From: Gymnogyps californianus
Taxonomy: Eukaryota; Chordata; Aves; Accipitriformes; Cathartidae
Reading direction: 5' to 3'
DNA: 64,000 nt
NCBI RefSeq assembly: GCF_018139145.2
Contig: NC_059471.1
Location: 84,528,520-84,592,519 of the forward strand
Positions 1 through 12,515 of the stretch are shown piece by piece (the first letter of the stretch is position 1; each line of letters starts with the position of its first letter). Under the pieces are notes generated by a model, which saw nothing but the letters and a program-made list of their open reading frames with translations, was not told the origin of the DNA and made no database searches. Both the position numbers and the translations under genes were made by a program.

Positions 1-1169
1 ACCCAGAGCAGAAAGACCGAAACCCCCTGGAGGCAGCGACAGATGAGGGAGCACAATGGGGGCCCCCATTCAAAGTAGCGGGAACCATGGGAAACGTCAT
101 TTTGGCAGCAGTACAACCCCGCAGAAGGATGAGCACAGCTCCAAGTGCTGCTGCAAAACACCCCAGCTAGAGCTCTGTGCTCAGAGATGTCCCTATGAGG
201 AGCACCTGGTGTGTCAACCTACGAGCTAACCTCCAAGGCGAAGCCTTGACAGACCTAAGAATGATGTTTTGTCATTATGGAAAAACAACCTGTACCTGCT
301 GTGGGTCTGGTGCAGGTCCAAAGCTGGGCAGGTTTCTAGAGGCTACAAGAGCCGTCTTGGTCATGCACTGAATCTTGGCACACAGGCATAAATTCTGAAA
401 ATGAGAGTTATACTGATCCCCAAGAAAATTTTACCCTCACAAGAACAAATAAAAAGTGATGAGTAACTTAGACAAAGCAGCTGGTACCAATCAGCTTTTT
501 TTCAGCCTTACTTATTTGAAAACAGCATCGGTGGTATAGCAACATTTTTCTTGATAAGCAGAAAATAAATGCATCAGATTAATAGCTAACAGGCTTGTGC
601 CTCAGCAAATAACAGACTAGAATGTTTTTATTTAGGCATAATGGGAGATTAAAAAAATAATCTTAAATTGCAATATGATGCAGAGAGTTACTTCAGTGAA
701 GTGCTGATGTAATATGTTACTTTTACTGTTACATAAACACCAAGAATAACCTCTTCTAGGGGGTAACATGCCTCAGTAAATCGTTGCACTCTAATTTCCA
801 TCTGACTATTACACATGCCAACCACTGAGCAGGAATAGTTTGTAATGTAAATTCCATTCGAGTAGGGGTTTTCACCTGAGATAATCAAATCTGCATATGT
901 TGATAGACGAATGTCTGACGTACTCAGCTTTATAAATCTGATTAAGCCTATTTTTAAGAAATGTTTTCAGAATTATGCAGTAGCACAACCTACAGCCACT
1001 ATTTCCTGGGTATTTTTTAAGGCATGAGGCAGTTACATCACTTTCAAATTTGGAAATTGCATATGCAATTAGAGATTAGACAAACACGGTCACTTTAGGG
1101 CTGTAACCTCCAGAAACAAACTACTGTCTTACCTTGAATTCAGCATCAGGGAGACTGTTGAAGCAAGAT
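1..1169. other. Non-coding stretch, no gene seen
   Basis: AT-rich unique DNA. The short frames here are interrupted and show no recognisable domain. The only structured item is a 16-bp perfect palindrome (entered separately). Confidence 0.6.
1055..1070. repeat. 16-bp perfect palindrome
   Basis: AATTGCATATGCAATT reads identically on both strands. It contains two overlapping ATGCAAT half-motifs, which resemble the octamer-type site bound by POU-domain factors. That binding is an inference from motif likeness only; the palindrome itself is directly visible. Confidence 0.6.
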
Positions 1170-1289
1170 GGGAAGGGAAGGGAAGGGGAAGGGGAAGGGG
1201 AAGGGGAAGGGGAAGGGGAAGGGGAAGGGGAAGGGAAGGGAAGGGAAGGGAAGGGAAGGGAAGGGAAGGGAAGGGAAGGGAAGGGAAGG
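1170..1289. repeat. Compound purine microsatellite (GGGGAA)n-(GGGAA)n
   Basis: About 120 bp made only of G and A on the plus strand. It starts with three GGGAA-like units, changes to eight GGGGAA hexamers (G4 runs at 1185, 1191, 1197, 1203, 1209, 1215, 1221 and 1227), then to about eleven GGGAA pentamers up to 1289. Regular runs of 3-4 G spaced by AA could form G-quadruplexes, and the homopurine/homopyrimidine mirror symmetry could form triplex DNA. The minus strand is read as a Pro-Phe-Ser low-complexity frame that should not be called a protein. Copy number is likely polymorphic. Confidence 0.95.
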
Positions 1290-4200
1290 AACAAAAGCTG
1301 TGTACACAAATAACAGTTTAAATTGTGAAGGATTACTTGTTTAAGTTTTTCTGACCATTTCTGTAACCTAGCTACAAAATATTTTATTTCTGATGTGTGC
1401 CTTCCCTCTCTGTTGAAAGTACTTGTCAACGTCTGTGGCACATAAAAGGAATCTCAGGACACAAGCTAGCAGGAATTTTCCAAATAAGAGTCCTTTGAAA
1501 CATGCATATAGCTTATTTTAATCATATAATTTGCACCTTGGGGTAGCTGCTCTCCCAGTGTTAACACCCTTTTTCCATACAGGTAATGGTATGCAGGTAA
1601 CAACCACTTGCTTCTGATTTGTTTGGAACCACTATTTAAATTGTTACAGGATTTTGATTCAGTGATTTAAGAATTTGTAGATTCTCTGAAATTACTAGCA
1701 GGGAGAAGAGTGAATTTACCAGAAGAATCACAGCACAAATAAGTATATTTCAAATAAAACCTGAAAAAGATAAAAAGGAAAAAGTAACAATATAAAGGCA
1801 AGAAAATTGGTATGTGGAGAAATAAATCCCTTATTTAACGGAGGAAGCATTTATCTGGTTTTGGCTGTTATGTAATCCATTTGTCATGGTGGCTAGACTA
1901 TAAATGTCAGCATGCTGATTATGAACTAAATGTGACGATTTAGATTGTGGCATATGCAAAAACATTTTAAGGATATATACTGACCTTGACTACACACAGA
2001 AATACATTTTTAAAAGCACAGAGACTTAACCTTAAAGTGACTTTATTTTAAGACTTCTATCTGCAGGCACACAGGGGGCTACAGAGGCTTCAGCAGAACT
2101 CAGAGACACCCAGGCATGAAACTGCTGAAGCAACTTTGACTCATAAAACCTGAGAGTCACAGATTATGGGTTTTTCCATATTTCTGTTATTCTCCCATAT
2201 TATGACAACAAGTGAATCTTAATCTGTTCAAAAAAATCCATGATAGGTTTCCTTCCACCTTTCTGTGACAGCATAAAGTGGGTCTTTCTGTTCTGAGTGC
2301 CACATAATTTCTTTAGTAAACATGTAATAATGTAGCAAAAGTAAGTAAAGTAAGTAAATTGAAGTTTTTAATCCTAAATCAGGGAAATTGTTTCCTTTTT
2401 TTTTGTTGTGGTATTGGACTTCCCACCACGTCATCATCCATGAAAATTAAAGACAAGCTAAATACCACCAGTATTTGAAAATGGTTTTCTATCAAAGAAA
2501 GTTTAAGAAATCAAAGAAAAAGCCAAACAGAACACAAGCAAGAAATAACAATTATTTCAATTTTTATTCTTTTTATATGCCTCGTTTTGAAGGACTTCTA
2601 AGAGGGATTAGGTTTTTCAGAGAAAATTGACCCTCAAAAGGGACTGAAGTACTTTATCTCCCAAACTAGTATTGAGCTCTACTTCAGACTGTCATAGATC
2701 CAACAGCTTATGTATGGGCAAAATTAATTTTAAAGGTGCAAGTTCTCCTTGGCGTATCTGCTTGGTTTTGAAATAATCTGAACACGTCCATGTATAGACA
2801 AACCTTATGAAAGTTTAAAAAAAAAAAAGGTAAAACAGTTATCACAAGCCATTCAAGAAGCTGTGAGGCCACAGGGCAATTACTGAAAGCTCCTAAATCT
2901 AGTTATTTCCCCTCATGCACCTGTGCCTCCTCTCTCTCCAGCACCACGCACTCCAAACACCCTCTCCTCTGCGGAAGCGCTGGTCCCCTCTGCCTCACCC
3001 CTGTGGGGACAACCCAGGTGTCATCACAGGCACTGAGGCTGCTTTCGTTCTCCCCTCTGAAGAATGCCTCTTTCACGTGCTGGCAGAGGTGAAACAAGGA
3101 GACTCGATGAGCACTGTCCATGTGAGGCAGGAGACGAAGAAAGTATTTTTTGCTCGGTTTGGAGGAACCTTTCAGCTCTGCTTTTTCCCGAGGAGAGGGG
3201 GTTCCTGGGGCCTCTTTCTGACATGGCTGAAGCTGCCATCTTCTCATTCAATTGGCATGTTTCTGGGCTGATGTTAATCATACCTCCGGCTCCCGGTTAT
3301 ACAACCTGCAGTATGTAAAGCTGGCAATTGCCCAAGAGATCTCAGGAAATTATATCTGATGTATTTAGAGCTATAACTTTCTTTTATTCAACTATTTTCT
3401 GAAAAGTGATTTTAAGCTCCAGCATTTGAATAGAAACTCGGTATCAGATTAGTTCTCGAACAGAATCTATAGCGTTTAATAGCCCATTCTCTCTCCCAGT
3501 CAATAGAACTTCTTCTTTAAAAACTCAGGGAAGCAATTCTTGCAGCTAAGTTTGGTGAAGTATTTGCTAATGTATTACAAAGTAACAATTATATTGACTG
3601 GAGTATTCAGCTGACTTCTTTGTATGTTACTCTTCATGCTATCACATTAAAGAAGATATCAGGAGGTAATTAAATAAAACATTGTTTAAAGAGACCTAAT
3701 ATAAATCTATCAAAAGAAATATATTTCAAGTATTTGAAGAACCACCAAAGTTTATCTCGTTGAAATTAAATGGGAGTTAGACAAAGAGACTTAACATTTC
3801 CTTTAGAACATTTTCCAATCTTTAGGATTTGAATGCTTTAGAGAAAGTATATACTGAAAAGCTATTTAAAGTAAAGGCTAGATTTCTTTAAGCAGAAGAA
3901 AATCAGAAGAGAGGTGAGGAAGATCAATCTTTAAAACATAGTTTATATTGGTTTTAAAACATCCCTGACATTTCTTTCTGTTAAAAAGTAAAACACCCTA
4001 ACATATTTTTCTTGTAGTCAATTTTTTCCTAGCCAAGTGATATTTGTTTTCTTGGGATAAAACTTCATCCATTCCTGTGCCAGCTCCTTATCTATTTAAG
4101 AAAGGGTATCCATTCCTGTAAGGTGGCTGCTGCCTGTTCGCCCTTTGAGAAAGCAGCTCATGGCTGATGCTCTGCCACAGGAGCCGTAGATGCTCCTTCC

Positions 4201-5499
4201 AGCTGGCCTGCGATGCCCAGCACCCCTGGCAACCCAGTAACACCCAGGAGGAGTGGGGAGAAAAGTGGTAACTCCTACAAACAAAGCAATTGTTAGTGTG
4301 TACTGAGCACATCTGTAGAGATCTGGTAAGGTATCTAAATCACAAATTTGCATGTTTAAGCAGCATTTTATATAATAGCAGATTTGAAAACACAAATAGT
4401 CTTGGATGAGGAGGCTGGTGCAGAAAGCAAGGAAACAGCAAACAGGCACACTGGCTGAGAATGAAGGGATACTAGCCATAAGGTATCCCAGGTGCCCAGC
4501 TCTAGCAAGAGCAATTAACAGCACTTACATGATCAGCTCATTAGAAGCTATAGGAGAAAGTACCTATATTCACTGCAGAAGATGATTCTGGATAAGATTT
4601 AGGTGCTTGTATCCTCAAATCTGATTTGTAAATTACTGAAAGGAAGGGAAGGCAGAGATGAGCGCTAATCAGAAGCAAAGGCAGCGTTGAGAAGAGGGAG
4701 ATGCTGCTGCAAGGCTGACCACAGCTCAAAACTCTGGGCACATCTTGGGGGTTCCCAAGGGTGATAGAGCAAGTTATTGCACAGCCCTTCTGCTATTAAG
4801 CCTGATTTCTTCTGGAGTTTTTAATTACCTCTTTTCTATTCTTTTTACTGGAAGGCTGATCTGAATTCTCATCTATAAGGACCTAGTTTTTTGTTTGGTT
4901 GGGTTTTTGGTCATTAAGCCTGTATGAGAGGTGGACCAAGTGGATTCAGGTGAAACCAAGAACAATCCATCTTTCTGTCAGCAGTGGGACCAGATAAAAC
5001 AACGTAGCTGGGAACCCCTGAGTAGCCTGTGTCCTTACATATGCACGGGGGACCCAAAAGAAGAATGGTCTCCGTGGTGCAAAAGGATTGGATTTGAAGT
5101 CCTAGATTTTTGAAGAAGGATTCCCTGCAATGGGTATAAACCAGGAAAACCCCAGAACATCTCTTAAAGATTTCTGTTAAAATATTACTTGCAAAGACTT
5201 ACACTTCCCAAACCAAGCTCATAAAAGCACAGGTGGTAAAGCCAACAAGAAGGTAGGAAGGTTAAAGAAACACAGTAGGTACTCTAAGGCCAAGGGTGTC
5301 ACCCTTTTTGACTCTTGAGGTTTGCTTGTGGATGATAGAAAACAGAACTGTACTCCTGTAACTCCTTTGGTTAGCCTCTCATTTAATAAAATACGTATCT
5401 AAAAACAAAAATGTAAGAAGTAAAGAGTTTGTAATCTCCAGGCACGGACGAAAACAATTGTTATTGTCTTTTAATGCACAAGTGAGTTTATAATGATTC
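1290..5499. other. Non-coding stretch, no gene supported
   Basis: Unique, mostly AT-rich DNA. A GC-richer island at 2903-3271 carries overlapping frames on both strands (118 codons plus, 114 codons minus) that look like mutual shadows; neither has a recognisable domain. A minus-strand frame of 142 codons at 4096-4524 is also unrecognised and has no splice or promoter support. A TAAG/TAAA-like short repeat lies near 2340-2360. Confidence 0.5.
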
Positions 5500-6335
5500 A
5501 GCAACTAAATATGATTTGTCAAGAACAAATTGTATCAAACCAATCTAATTACCTTCTATGACAGGGTAACAGACTTTGCAGAGAGGAGTGGAAGAAGCAC
5601 TAGATGCTGAATATGACTTCACTTTTGAAAAGATTTTTGTGGTAGCTAGGGACTGTGTGGATGAAAAACTGGTTGGAAAGCAATATTCTGAAAGATGCTA
5701 TCAAGAGTTCATTGTCAAAGAAAAACCAGGGTTCAGCAGGAGTCTCTTTTGAATACGGTTTTGCCCAGTACTTTCCATAACTGAGCTGATAAGACAGTTT
5801 GCACTTAAGAAGTCTGCAGGGCACACTACTTTAGGCAAGGCTGAAGGCACATTTGAGGGCAGGATTGGACTTCTGAATTGCCATGATCAACTGGGGAAAC
5901 AGTCTGGAAAAACTGAGATGAAATTTAGTGGGACAAGCTAACTTGCTACACAGGCAGAAATAATCACAAAGGCAGGATGAAGAGCACCTGGCTGGACTGT
6001 TTTTCTTCGAAATGAGATCTAGTGGTGGTTGTGAGGCAAACACTGAGCTGTTGGCAATGTCAGTCTGTGGCAAAAAAAAGCCAGAGGTAATACAGGGTTG
6101 TTTAAATAGAAAGATCCTGCAAAGCACGCAGAATAACCCCTCTGCTCTATTCAACTTTGATACAGCTTCCATCAACATTTTTTAATTCATCACTGGAGGT
6201 TTTTCTTGACACCAGTTTAGGCAAACATTGGTTAGAAAGGATGTAAGTGTAGCTGATCCTGTCTCGGACAGAGGAATGAACTAGATAATCTCTTGAATTC
6301 TCTTCAAAAAGCCCTATTTTTCCATTATTTCAGTG
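5500..6335 (+). mobile_element. Old CR1 LINE fragment, 3' part, plus orientation
   Basis: The stretch around 5512-5600 (TCAAGAACAAATTGTATCA, then ACCAATCTAATTACCTTC) resembles the conserved reverse-transcriptase region of avian and reptile CR1 elements. The stretch 6190-6335 resembles the CR1 3' end: a 'CACTGGAGGTTTTT' block, then 'GATCCTGTCTCGGACAGAGG', then 'GAACTAGATAATCTCTTGA'. A degraded terminal TTCCATTATTTCAGTG stands in for the usual short 3' repeats. Reading frames between them are broken throughout, so the element is dead. The middle is weakly matched and may contain indels. Family assignment is from memory of CR1 consensus sequence. Confidence 0.7.
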
Positions 6336-9300
6336 TAAGAATAAAATACAACAATATTAACTGCTCTTGCTCGGTGCTACAGTTCCCTCTGTTGTACTTT
6401 TTCACATACTACTCTCCCATCATCCTGGGAAGCCCAAGTTAAGAGAGATGGTTTCTTCTGTCTGCTCTCCTCCTTTGGTGGCATGCTGTCTTGTCTTGAT
6501 CTTCCCCTGCTTGTCACCCCTGCTGCGTCCTTCATAGACTGCTGCCCTGTTGCTTCATTCAGAATAAATCTGCCTCCGTGGGGAGGCCTGGTGTGAAACA
6601 AAGAGCAACCTCACAGCAAACATCAGCATGCATCTTCTGCTATAGGAACCAGGTTAAACCACTTTTTTTCTTCATCTCTGTGGCATTTTACAACCTCTAA
6701 TCAAACTGTTAGTTTGCTGGCTTTTATGTGGTGCACTTTGACACCTGGGCAGCCTTCGAGCAGAAACTGTCAGTGTATTTACCTTTTTCTTTGAAGCTAT
6801 GATATGACTAAGAGTTAGCACTTGCAAACCTTGCGGCACTCCTCAAGAGCTGAGGTGGCTGCAGGGTGGCTCCCTTCCTTTTCACCCTTTGCAGTCACGC
6901 CACCTCTTGTCATGCTCCCTGCAGGGCTGTCCACAGTAATCCTTACCCATCAAGTTTTCAAAAGTTGTTATCTGGAGCTGGCTACCCGTATTCATAGTTA
7001 GATGGTTAGAAGTATGCTGCTTGACTGCAAAAGGGGTTCAGCTGGCCTTTGGGCAGCCCAATCTGAAAGCTGGCACTCTGTGTGAAGCTGGTTGACAGTG
7101 CTAGAACTGAAATGTTTTGTTTTCTTCCTGTTCAGAAGGTCAAACCCCATAATATTGCAGGAATTGTCTTGACACTGGCAAAAAGATCTGCAAAACCTTC
7201 CTGCTCACCTCCCCTTCCCAGCAACTGCCTTTGCATGACCCCCCTGCTTGAAAAGCTCTGAATGTCACTTGTCCCAGAATGGGAAAAGTTGGGGAACAGT
7301 AAAACGTGGTTGGTAAAAAACATATAAAAAGAGATCTCTGTTTTCCAGAGAGATCATTCCAGCCTAGTTGCTTTAGCTAATAAGTATGCAACACTCATTT
7401 TGCTTCTGCTAATGAATTTTGGAGATTCAACACACTGCTGAATCAGGGTCAAACTGAGGCTGCCAACAGGAGCAGTAAGTATTGCAGTCAAAAGTTAAGG
7501 GCTGTTTCCACAAACAGAGACTGTAAGGACTGTAAGGAATTAAAATTTCAATCCATTGCTGTACATTTACAACCAGTTTGCATGCTTTTATCATAACCTG
7601 AACGTGTAAGAAAAAATTATTCTTGCCTAACACAAAATGTTTCACGTACCTCCAGAGGGAGACTTGGAACATTACAATGCTTTTTTGTTATTCCACTCAA
7701 GGTATACTTTTTTGTAGTGTGTAATGCTGTTCCTGTGCATTTTCCATTTGCCTAATAATATAAAAAAGTAGCATTTCAAACTTTGCAAGCAGATCAATGT
7801 GGACATTACCGTCATCTTGATAAACAGATATTTCTGCAAGAGTTGAAATATGGATGTTTTGTCTAGCAGAAAAGCTGGCATTCAGCCTAAGGAGTCTTCC
7901 TTGCTTGACATACTCTGTAGCTTCTAGCTCTTGGAGAGACTGATACCGTCACAGTTTTTTGGATGCAGCTGCGACCAAAGTTCGGCCCATTTACAAAAGA
8001 TGATAACTCCCAGCAGGTTTTCATTCCTTAATAGAAGATGAATTGGCTCAAAAGGCTGCAGAGACATTTCCAGGTTAAATCACAGCCACTAAGAGGACTG
8101 CCTTAGACAGGAGTTTCTGTGTTTCCAACCTATATCAATAAAACAAATAGAAAATGGAAGAGGTGATCCAGAAAGTTGCAACAGTAGCTCAGTGTTTGAA
8201 GTAGCTGTTCAAAGGAAAAAGACAAAATACTTCTTTTGGATATTTGGTTGTCTGGAGCAAGAAAGGAATGAGATTAATCACAGTTTATTTTTTTTCAACG
8301 TAACAATGTGCATGAGGATAAATGAAAGAAATTGCTGTAAAGGTTAATTTTCTTAAGCAACTCCTAGGGCAAACCAAATGTTTAAGAAAACAACAATAAG
8401 AGTGTATGAACATGATGTTACTGTTCGTGAGGGAAGCAACATTGCCCTTTTCTATATTCTGTAAAATCTCACAAATGATTCTCATTTACTTATTTTACAA
8501 TGACTGAGAAGTCCTCTCTCCTCTCTATCTTTATCTCTAGTCTGTAAAATTGGGACTAGCAGTGTTCCTCAAAATCTCTGAAGAACTTGCAGATCTGCAG
8601 GTACAGAGGGCTACATGTAATCCCAAGTGTAATTTTTATAGACTGTGACAACTTGATGGTCTCTAAGGGCCTCCCACTGGTCAAACAAGAGAACTACATT
8701 GGTACCCTCTTAAAACAAGGCTCCCTTCACTTTGGAGTTAGATGTGTGAGGGCTTTGACCACTCATACCAGACGAGGAGGGCTCAGACAGGATCTGGGCC
8801 AGGGCATGTGGAGGTCCCTGAGATGATTTGGAAGAGACATTCTCGTGGGATTATGTGAAAGGAAGAACAAACTTCCAGCTAGAAAACCACTTTCAATGCC
8901 CATTTAACCTCCTCATTCTCCACAGAGTTCCCCAAGGATGGGTTACCTGGTTATGCTGTATGTTATATTTCAAATGAGTAATGATTTGGTGCATAGAAAA
9001 AGAACTTCTAAAAAAAGTACCTACAGAATGTGGGGGGGGAGGGGGCAGAGATGCAGTGGAGATGGGCGAGAAACCAGAGGGAACATAAAGGTAGAATAGA
9101 AGCTAGGACCCAAACTTGTCCTTAGCCTGTTCCTCAAGCTTTCCCCTCTAGGACTAGAAATGATCTCTAACTCAGCCTAGAGCTGCAAGGCGCTGAGTCA
9201 GTTTCATAAATATGGTCCTTCGTCACATAGACTAAGAAATCTGAATGCCAGCTCTCCTCAGCCATCTGGCAGAGTCCAAATCTGGATCCAGTCACATCAG

Positions 9301-10893
9301 TCTGCCAGATGTCCTAGACACATTTTCATGCTTTTCATGCCGTTGCTATACTTGTTTGTTCTGTTTCCATTTCCACATTACTCTTCTTATCTTCATTGTC
9401 TTGTCTTTCTCCTGCTCATGAGGAAGAGCTTTCCTGTAGCAGTTAGCTTGAGTGAGTATCCTTGTAACATTCTACATGGGGCAATACATCAATGCTATAT
9501 GCCTGCGCTGTGAGGTCCAGGCATCTCCTAGCTGCCCTGCAGCCGGCCTGAACACTTTTGATGATTGTCAGTGTTCAGACAGCATACAAATCTAGCCTGC
9601 CCTTGCAAAAAGTGACATTTCAGACCTTCTTAGAAGGACACTGGAGCATCTTGTCTGCCTAGTATCAACATCATGATGTTGCTGCAATGACTGGAGTTAT
9701 GGTGGAGGTAGCTAGGCCTAAGGAGTGGCCTCCTGAATGCTCCCTAAGGCACAGGCTGCAGGCCAGTATTTTTCCCCAGGCTATGCCGAACTCTCCCTGT
9801 TAAACGGACAAATGGCCAATTTGACCTCAAATCTTGGCTGTCCTGAAAAGCAATGACACAGCTCACTGACTCTCCTAAGGGTGGCTACCAAAATAATAAT
9901 TTAGCAGCTAAGAATATGGCTAAGGCTTTACCCACATAGTAAGTCTATCCCACATCTGAGCCCAAGGCTGTTGAGCTTTAGCTGCCTGTGTCCACTGCTC
10001 CCACTCAGTCCGGAGCCACAGTGCTTCCTGGCTCGTCCTTTGGGTCACCTTCCTGCACACAGCATGGGTGGAGTAGGGACAGCTGGCTACTCTCCGTGAG
10101 GAACATCTCCCAAAATCACTTACCTACAGTGCTAAGCCTGGGAGGAGTCCCACCCTGTTTTGGGCAAGGTAAGCAGGCAAGTCCTGGCCACCCTCAAGCT
10201 GCTCTTCAGGTTGTTGTTCTTGGTAGGATCCCAGCTGTCCATTGCCATCTTCTGAGAGATGCCCAAGGGCTGACAGCACTGTTGTGGATAAAAGAGTGAT
10301 GAATCAGGTGCATCTGACCAAAGCAATTACGTAGGATAGAGCTAGCCTAGCAGAGCCACAGCCAGAAAAAGGTAGTTCCATCTCCTAGGTTTTGATACCT
10401 CAAAATTTGCCTCTCCTGGTTAGAAATATAGATGCAATGTTTCCCTGCAAAGAGAAAGTCCTGACAGCCTAGCCCTGAGGCACTCTGCCTGCTGAGCTGT
10501 ATTTGTTCTTGAGCACTGCAGGTACCAAAGAGTCGACAAGAGCATCAGACGGCTTTTGTTCCTCCTGGGTTCCAGAAGATTGTGATCAAAAGCAATAATT
10601 TAGTTAAGTACCAAAGAAAACCCTGTGTTTTCTTTTTTTCAGACCAGCCTTAGTTCCTGTGTGAAATACACATCCCCTGTGTTCACCTCCTCCTACAACA
10701 GACATCTAACATGGTTCAGATCCTGACTGTGCCTCCTGCTCTCCAGTGACCTTAAGGGAAGCTTAGGGTGGCAAACTGAGATGTGCAAGTCCAAAGTGAG
10801 ACTGAGAGGCGCAGTGAGAGAACAGATGCTCTTGTAGGTCAACACAGATGGATAGGAGACTGCCAAAACTGCCTTGGCAACTTAACAGGCTAT
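6336..10893. other. Non-coding stretch, no gene supported
   Basis: Unique DNA without a supported gene. It contains a G-rich run (eight G at 9032-9039, then five G at 9041-9045) and an 11-bp inverted repeat at 9263-9311. Short tandem CTGTAAGGA repeats lie near 7520. A frame of 103 codons at 9988-10299 has no recognisable domain. Confidence 0.5.
9263..9311. repeat. 11-bp inverted repeat with 27-bp spacer
   Basis: CATCTGGCAGA at 9263-9273 is the exact reverse complement of TCTGCCAGATG at 9301-9311. It could form a hairpin in RNA or a small cruciform. No function is visible. Confidence 0.6.
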
Positions 10894-11015
10894 GGGAAGC
10901 AAGTTAAATGCTGTAAGTCATCTGCAAATATGGTTGAAAGAGATGGTAATCACAGGGAAGCAAGTTAAATGCTGTAAGTCATCTGCAAATACGGTTGAAA
11001 GAGATGGTAATCACA
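10894..11015. repeat. 61-bp tandem duplication, two copies
   Basis: Copy one is 10894-10954 and copy two is 10955-11015. Both begin GGGAAGCAAGTTAAATGCTG and end GGTAATCACA. They differ at one position (AAATATGG versus AAATACGG), so the duplication is recent compared with the surrounding repeats. Two overlapping short frames cross it, but nothing else suggests coding. It is probably a minimal minisatellite or a simple replication-slippage duplication. Confidence 0.95.
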
Positions 11016-12029
11016 GCAAACACAAGCAGCAGTTGACAAGTTCCTGTGTATTCCTTTTACTAGCAGAAGCATAAGTGCCGTATTTTATTAAATCACCTAA
11101 CTTCAAGAAAGAAGCAGCTGTCTGTGTGATCCTTAGGGATTGGTAGCAGACTTTAACTTAAAATGACCCACCTTCCCGAGGCCAGATCTATGGTTGCCCT
11201 AAATCAGGAAAACTCTAGTGCCTTCAAGAAATCTCACCACTTTACAGCAGTTGAAGATCTAGACCCGAAATTCAACCTCAACTTCTGTCTCTCTGAGTTT
11301 GCCTCTGGTTTCCATCACAAGAGCAGTTCAGGCTTACGCTATCTATAGACAACCCAGTCACATGCTATAAAGTGACTACATGTCTTTCAACTCATTATTG
11401 ATACTAATAAAACACCTAGGGTCCTTGACATTTAATCTACTGTCGTAATAATGTTGGAAATAATCAAAATGTGGAAATTCATTTCGTAGTTTCTGCTCTT
11501 GATGACTGGCTGAGGATAACATTTTATGGCACCTGGTAAAGGGCAGGTGAGATCATGCCTTTCATGTTGCTTGAGAAAAATGCTAAAGAATTCTGTGTAG
11601 AAAATAGAAAGAAGGCTCAAATTCTCCTTTCAGACACATCCCCCTTGTCTGCAGACATCATTCATATTGTGTGTCCCTCTGGCTCATCCCTCAGTATCAC
11701 AGGGACATCAAAAGCTAAGGTCTTCATGGCAGCAGTGGTCCTCAGGTAAGAGTGGCAGAGATAACCCTGCTCTTAGAAATATTTTTAAATAGGACTAAAT
11801 GAGAGCAAAGGTGCTTCAAAGAAGATCTAAAACTTGAAAGACCCAGGAAATATGCTCCTAGGCAGAGGGGACAGTACCCTTCTACCACGCAGGAGCTCCT
11901 CCCCATGAGCCCCACAGCCCCAGTTCATGGCAGCCTTGGGGCTGGGCAGGGACAGCCTTCTCCAAGATGGTGTGAAGTCAGGTAATGAACATGTCATGGA
12001 AATGACGCAAGTGGAAAAGTAAGAAGTTA
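11016..12029. other. Non-coding stretch, no gene supported
   Basis: Unique DNA. One splice-like block (pyrimidine tract and CAG at 11631-11633, donor CAG|GTAAGA at 11746) brackets 112 bases, but two frames are open across it and no family is recognisable, so it is not called as an exon. Confidence 0.45.
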
Positions 12030-12298
12030 CTTAGTTACCTGGTTTCGGCTGGGATAGAGTTAATTTTCTTCTTAGTAGCTGGCACAGTGCTGTGTTTTGG
12101 ATTTGGTGTGAGAATAATGTTGATAACACACTGATGTTTTAGTTGTTGCTAAGTAGTGCTTATCTTAAGTTAAGGATTTTTCAGTTTCCCATACTCTGCC
12201 AGCAAGCAGGTGTGCAAGAAGCTGGGAGGGAGCACAGCCGGGGCAGCTGACCTGAACTAGCCAAAGGGGTATTCCATACCATGGAATGTCATGCTTAG

Positions 12299-12306
12299 TA
12301 TATAAA
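12299..12306 (+). promoter_or_regulatory. LTR TATA box
   Basis: TATATAAA lies about 265 bases into LTR copy A, followed by the GC-richer ACTGGGGGGAG. The equivalent motif is kept in copies B (20126-20133, complement) and C, which supports a real retroviral promoter remnant. Whether it is active is unknown. Confidence 0.65.
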
Positions 12307-12412
12307 CTGGGGGGAGATGGCCAGGAGGGGCGGATCGCTGCTCGGGCATCAGTCAGCGGGTGGTGAGCAATTGCATTGTGCATCACTTGTCTTTTCTTGG
12401 GTTTTATTTCTC

Positions 12413-12466
12413 TTTTTTTTTTTTTGTTATATTCTTTTTCATTACTATTATTATTATTATTATTAT
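12413..12466. repeat. Poly-T run and ATT microsatellite inside LTR copy A
   Basis: Thirteen T at 12413-12425, then (ATT)n-like sequence at 12441-12466. Copies B and C carry related AAT-rich sequence in the complementary orientation, so the tract is ancestral to the family and expanded separately in each copy. Confidence 0.85.
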
Positions 12467-12509
12467 ATTTTTATTATTAGTTAGTATTATATTTTATTTT
12501 ACTTTAGTT

Positions 12510-12515
12510 ATTAAA
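12510..12515 (+). terminator. LTR poly(A) signal
   Basis: ATTAAA in the context AGTTATTAAACTGCTC, about 210 bases downstream of the TATA box of copy A. It is conserved as AGTTTAATA in the minus-oriented copies B and C. ATTAAA is the common variant of the AATAAA hexamer. Confidence 0.55.

Noticed and set aside
1121..1441. 106-codon minus-strand frame rich in Leu-Pro-Phe-Pro-Ser
   Set aside because: It is the translation of the (GGGGAA)/(GGGAA) microsatellite, not a protein.
11634..11745. 112-base block between a CAG acceptor and CAG|GTAAGA donor
   Set aside because: Two frames are open across it, and the peptide is unrecognised. Splice-like sites are frequent, so this alone is not enough.
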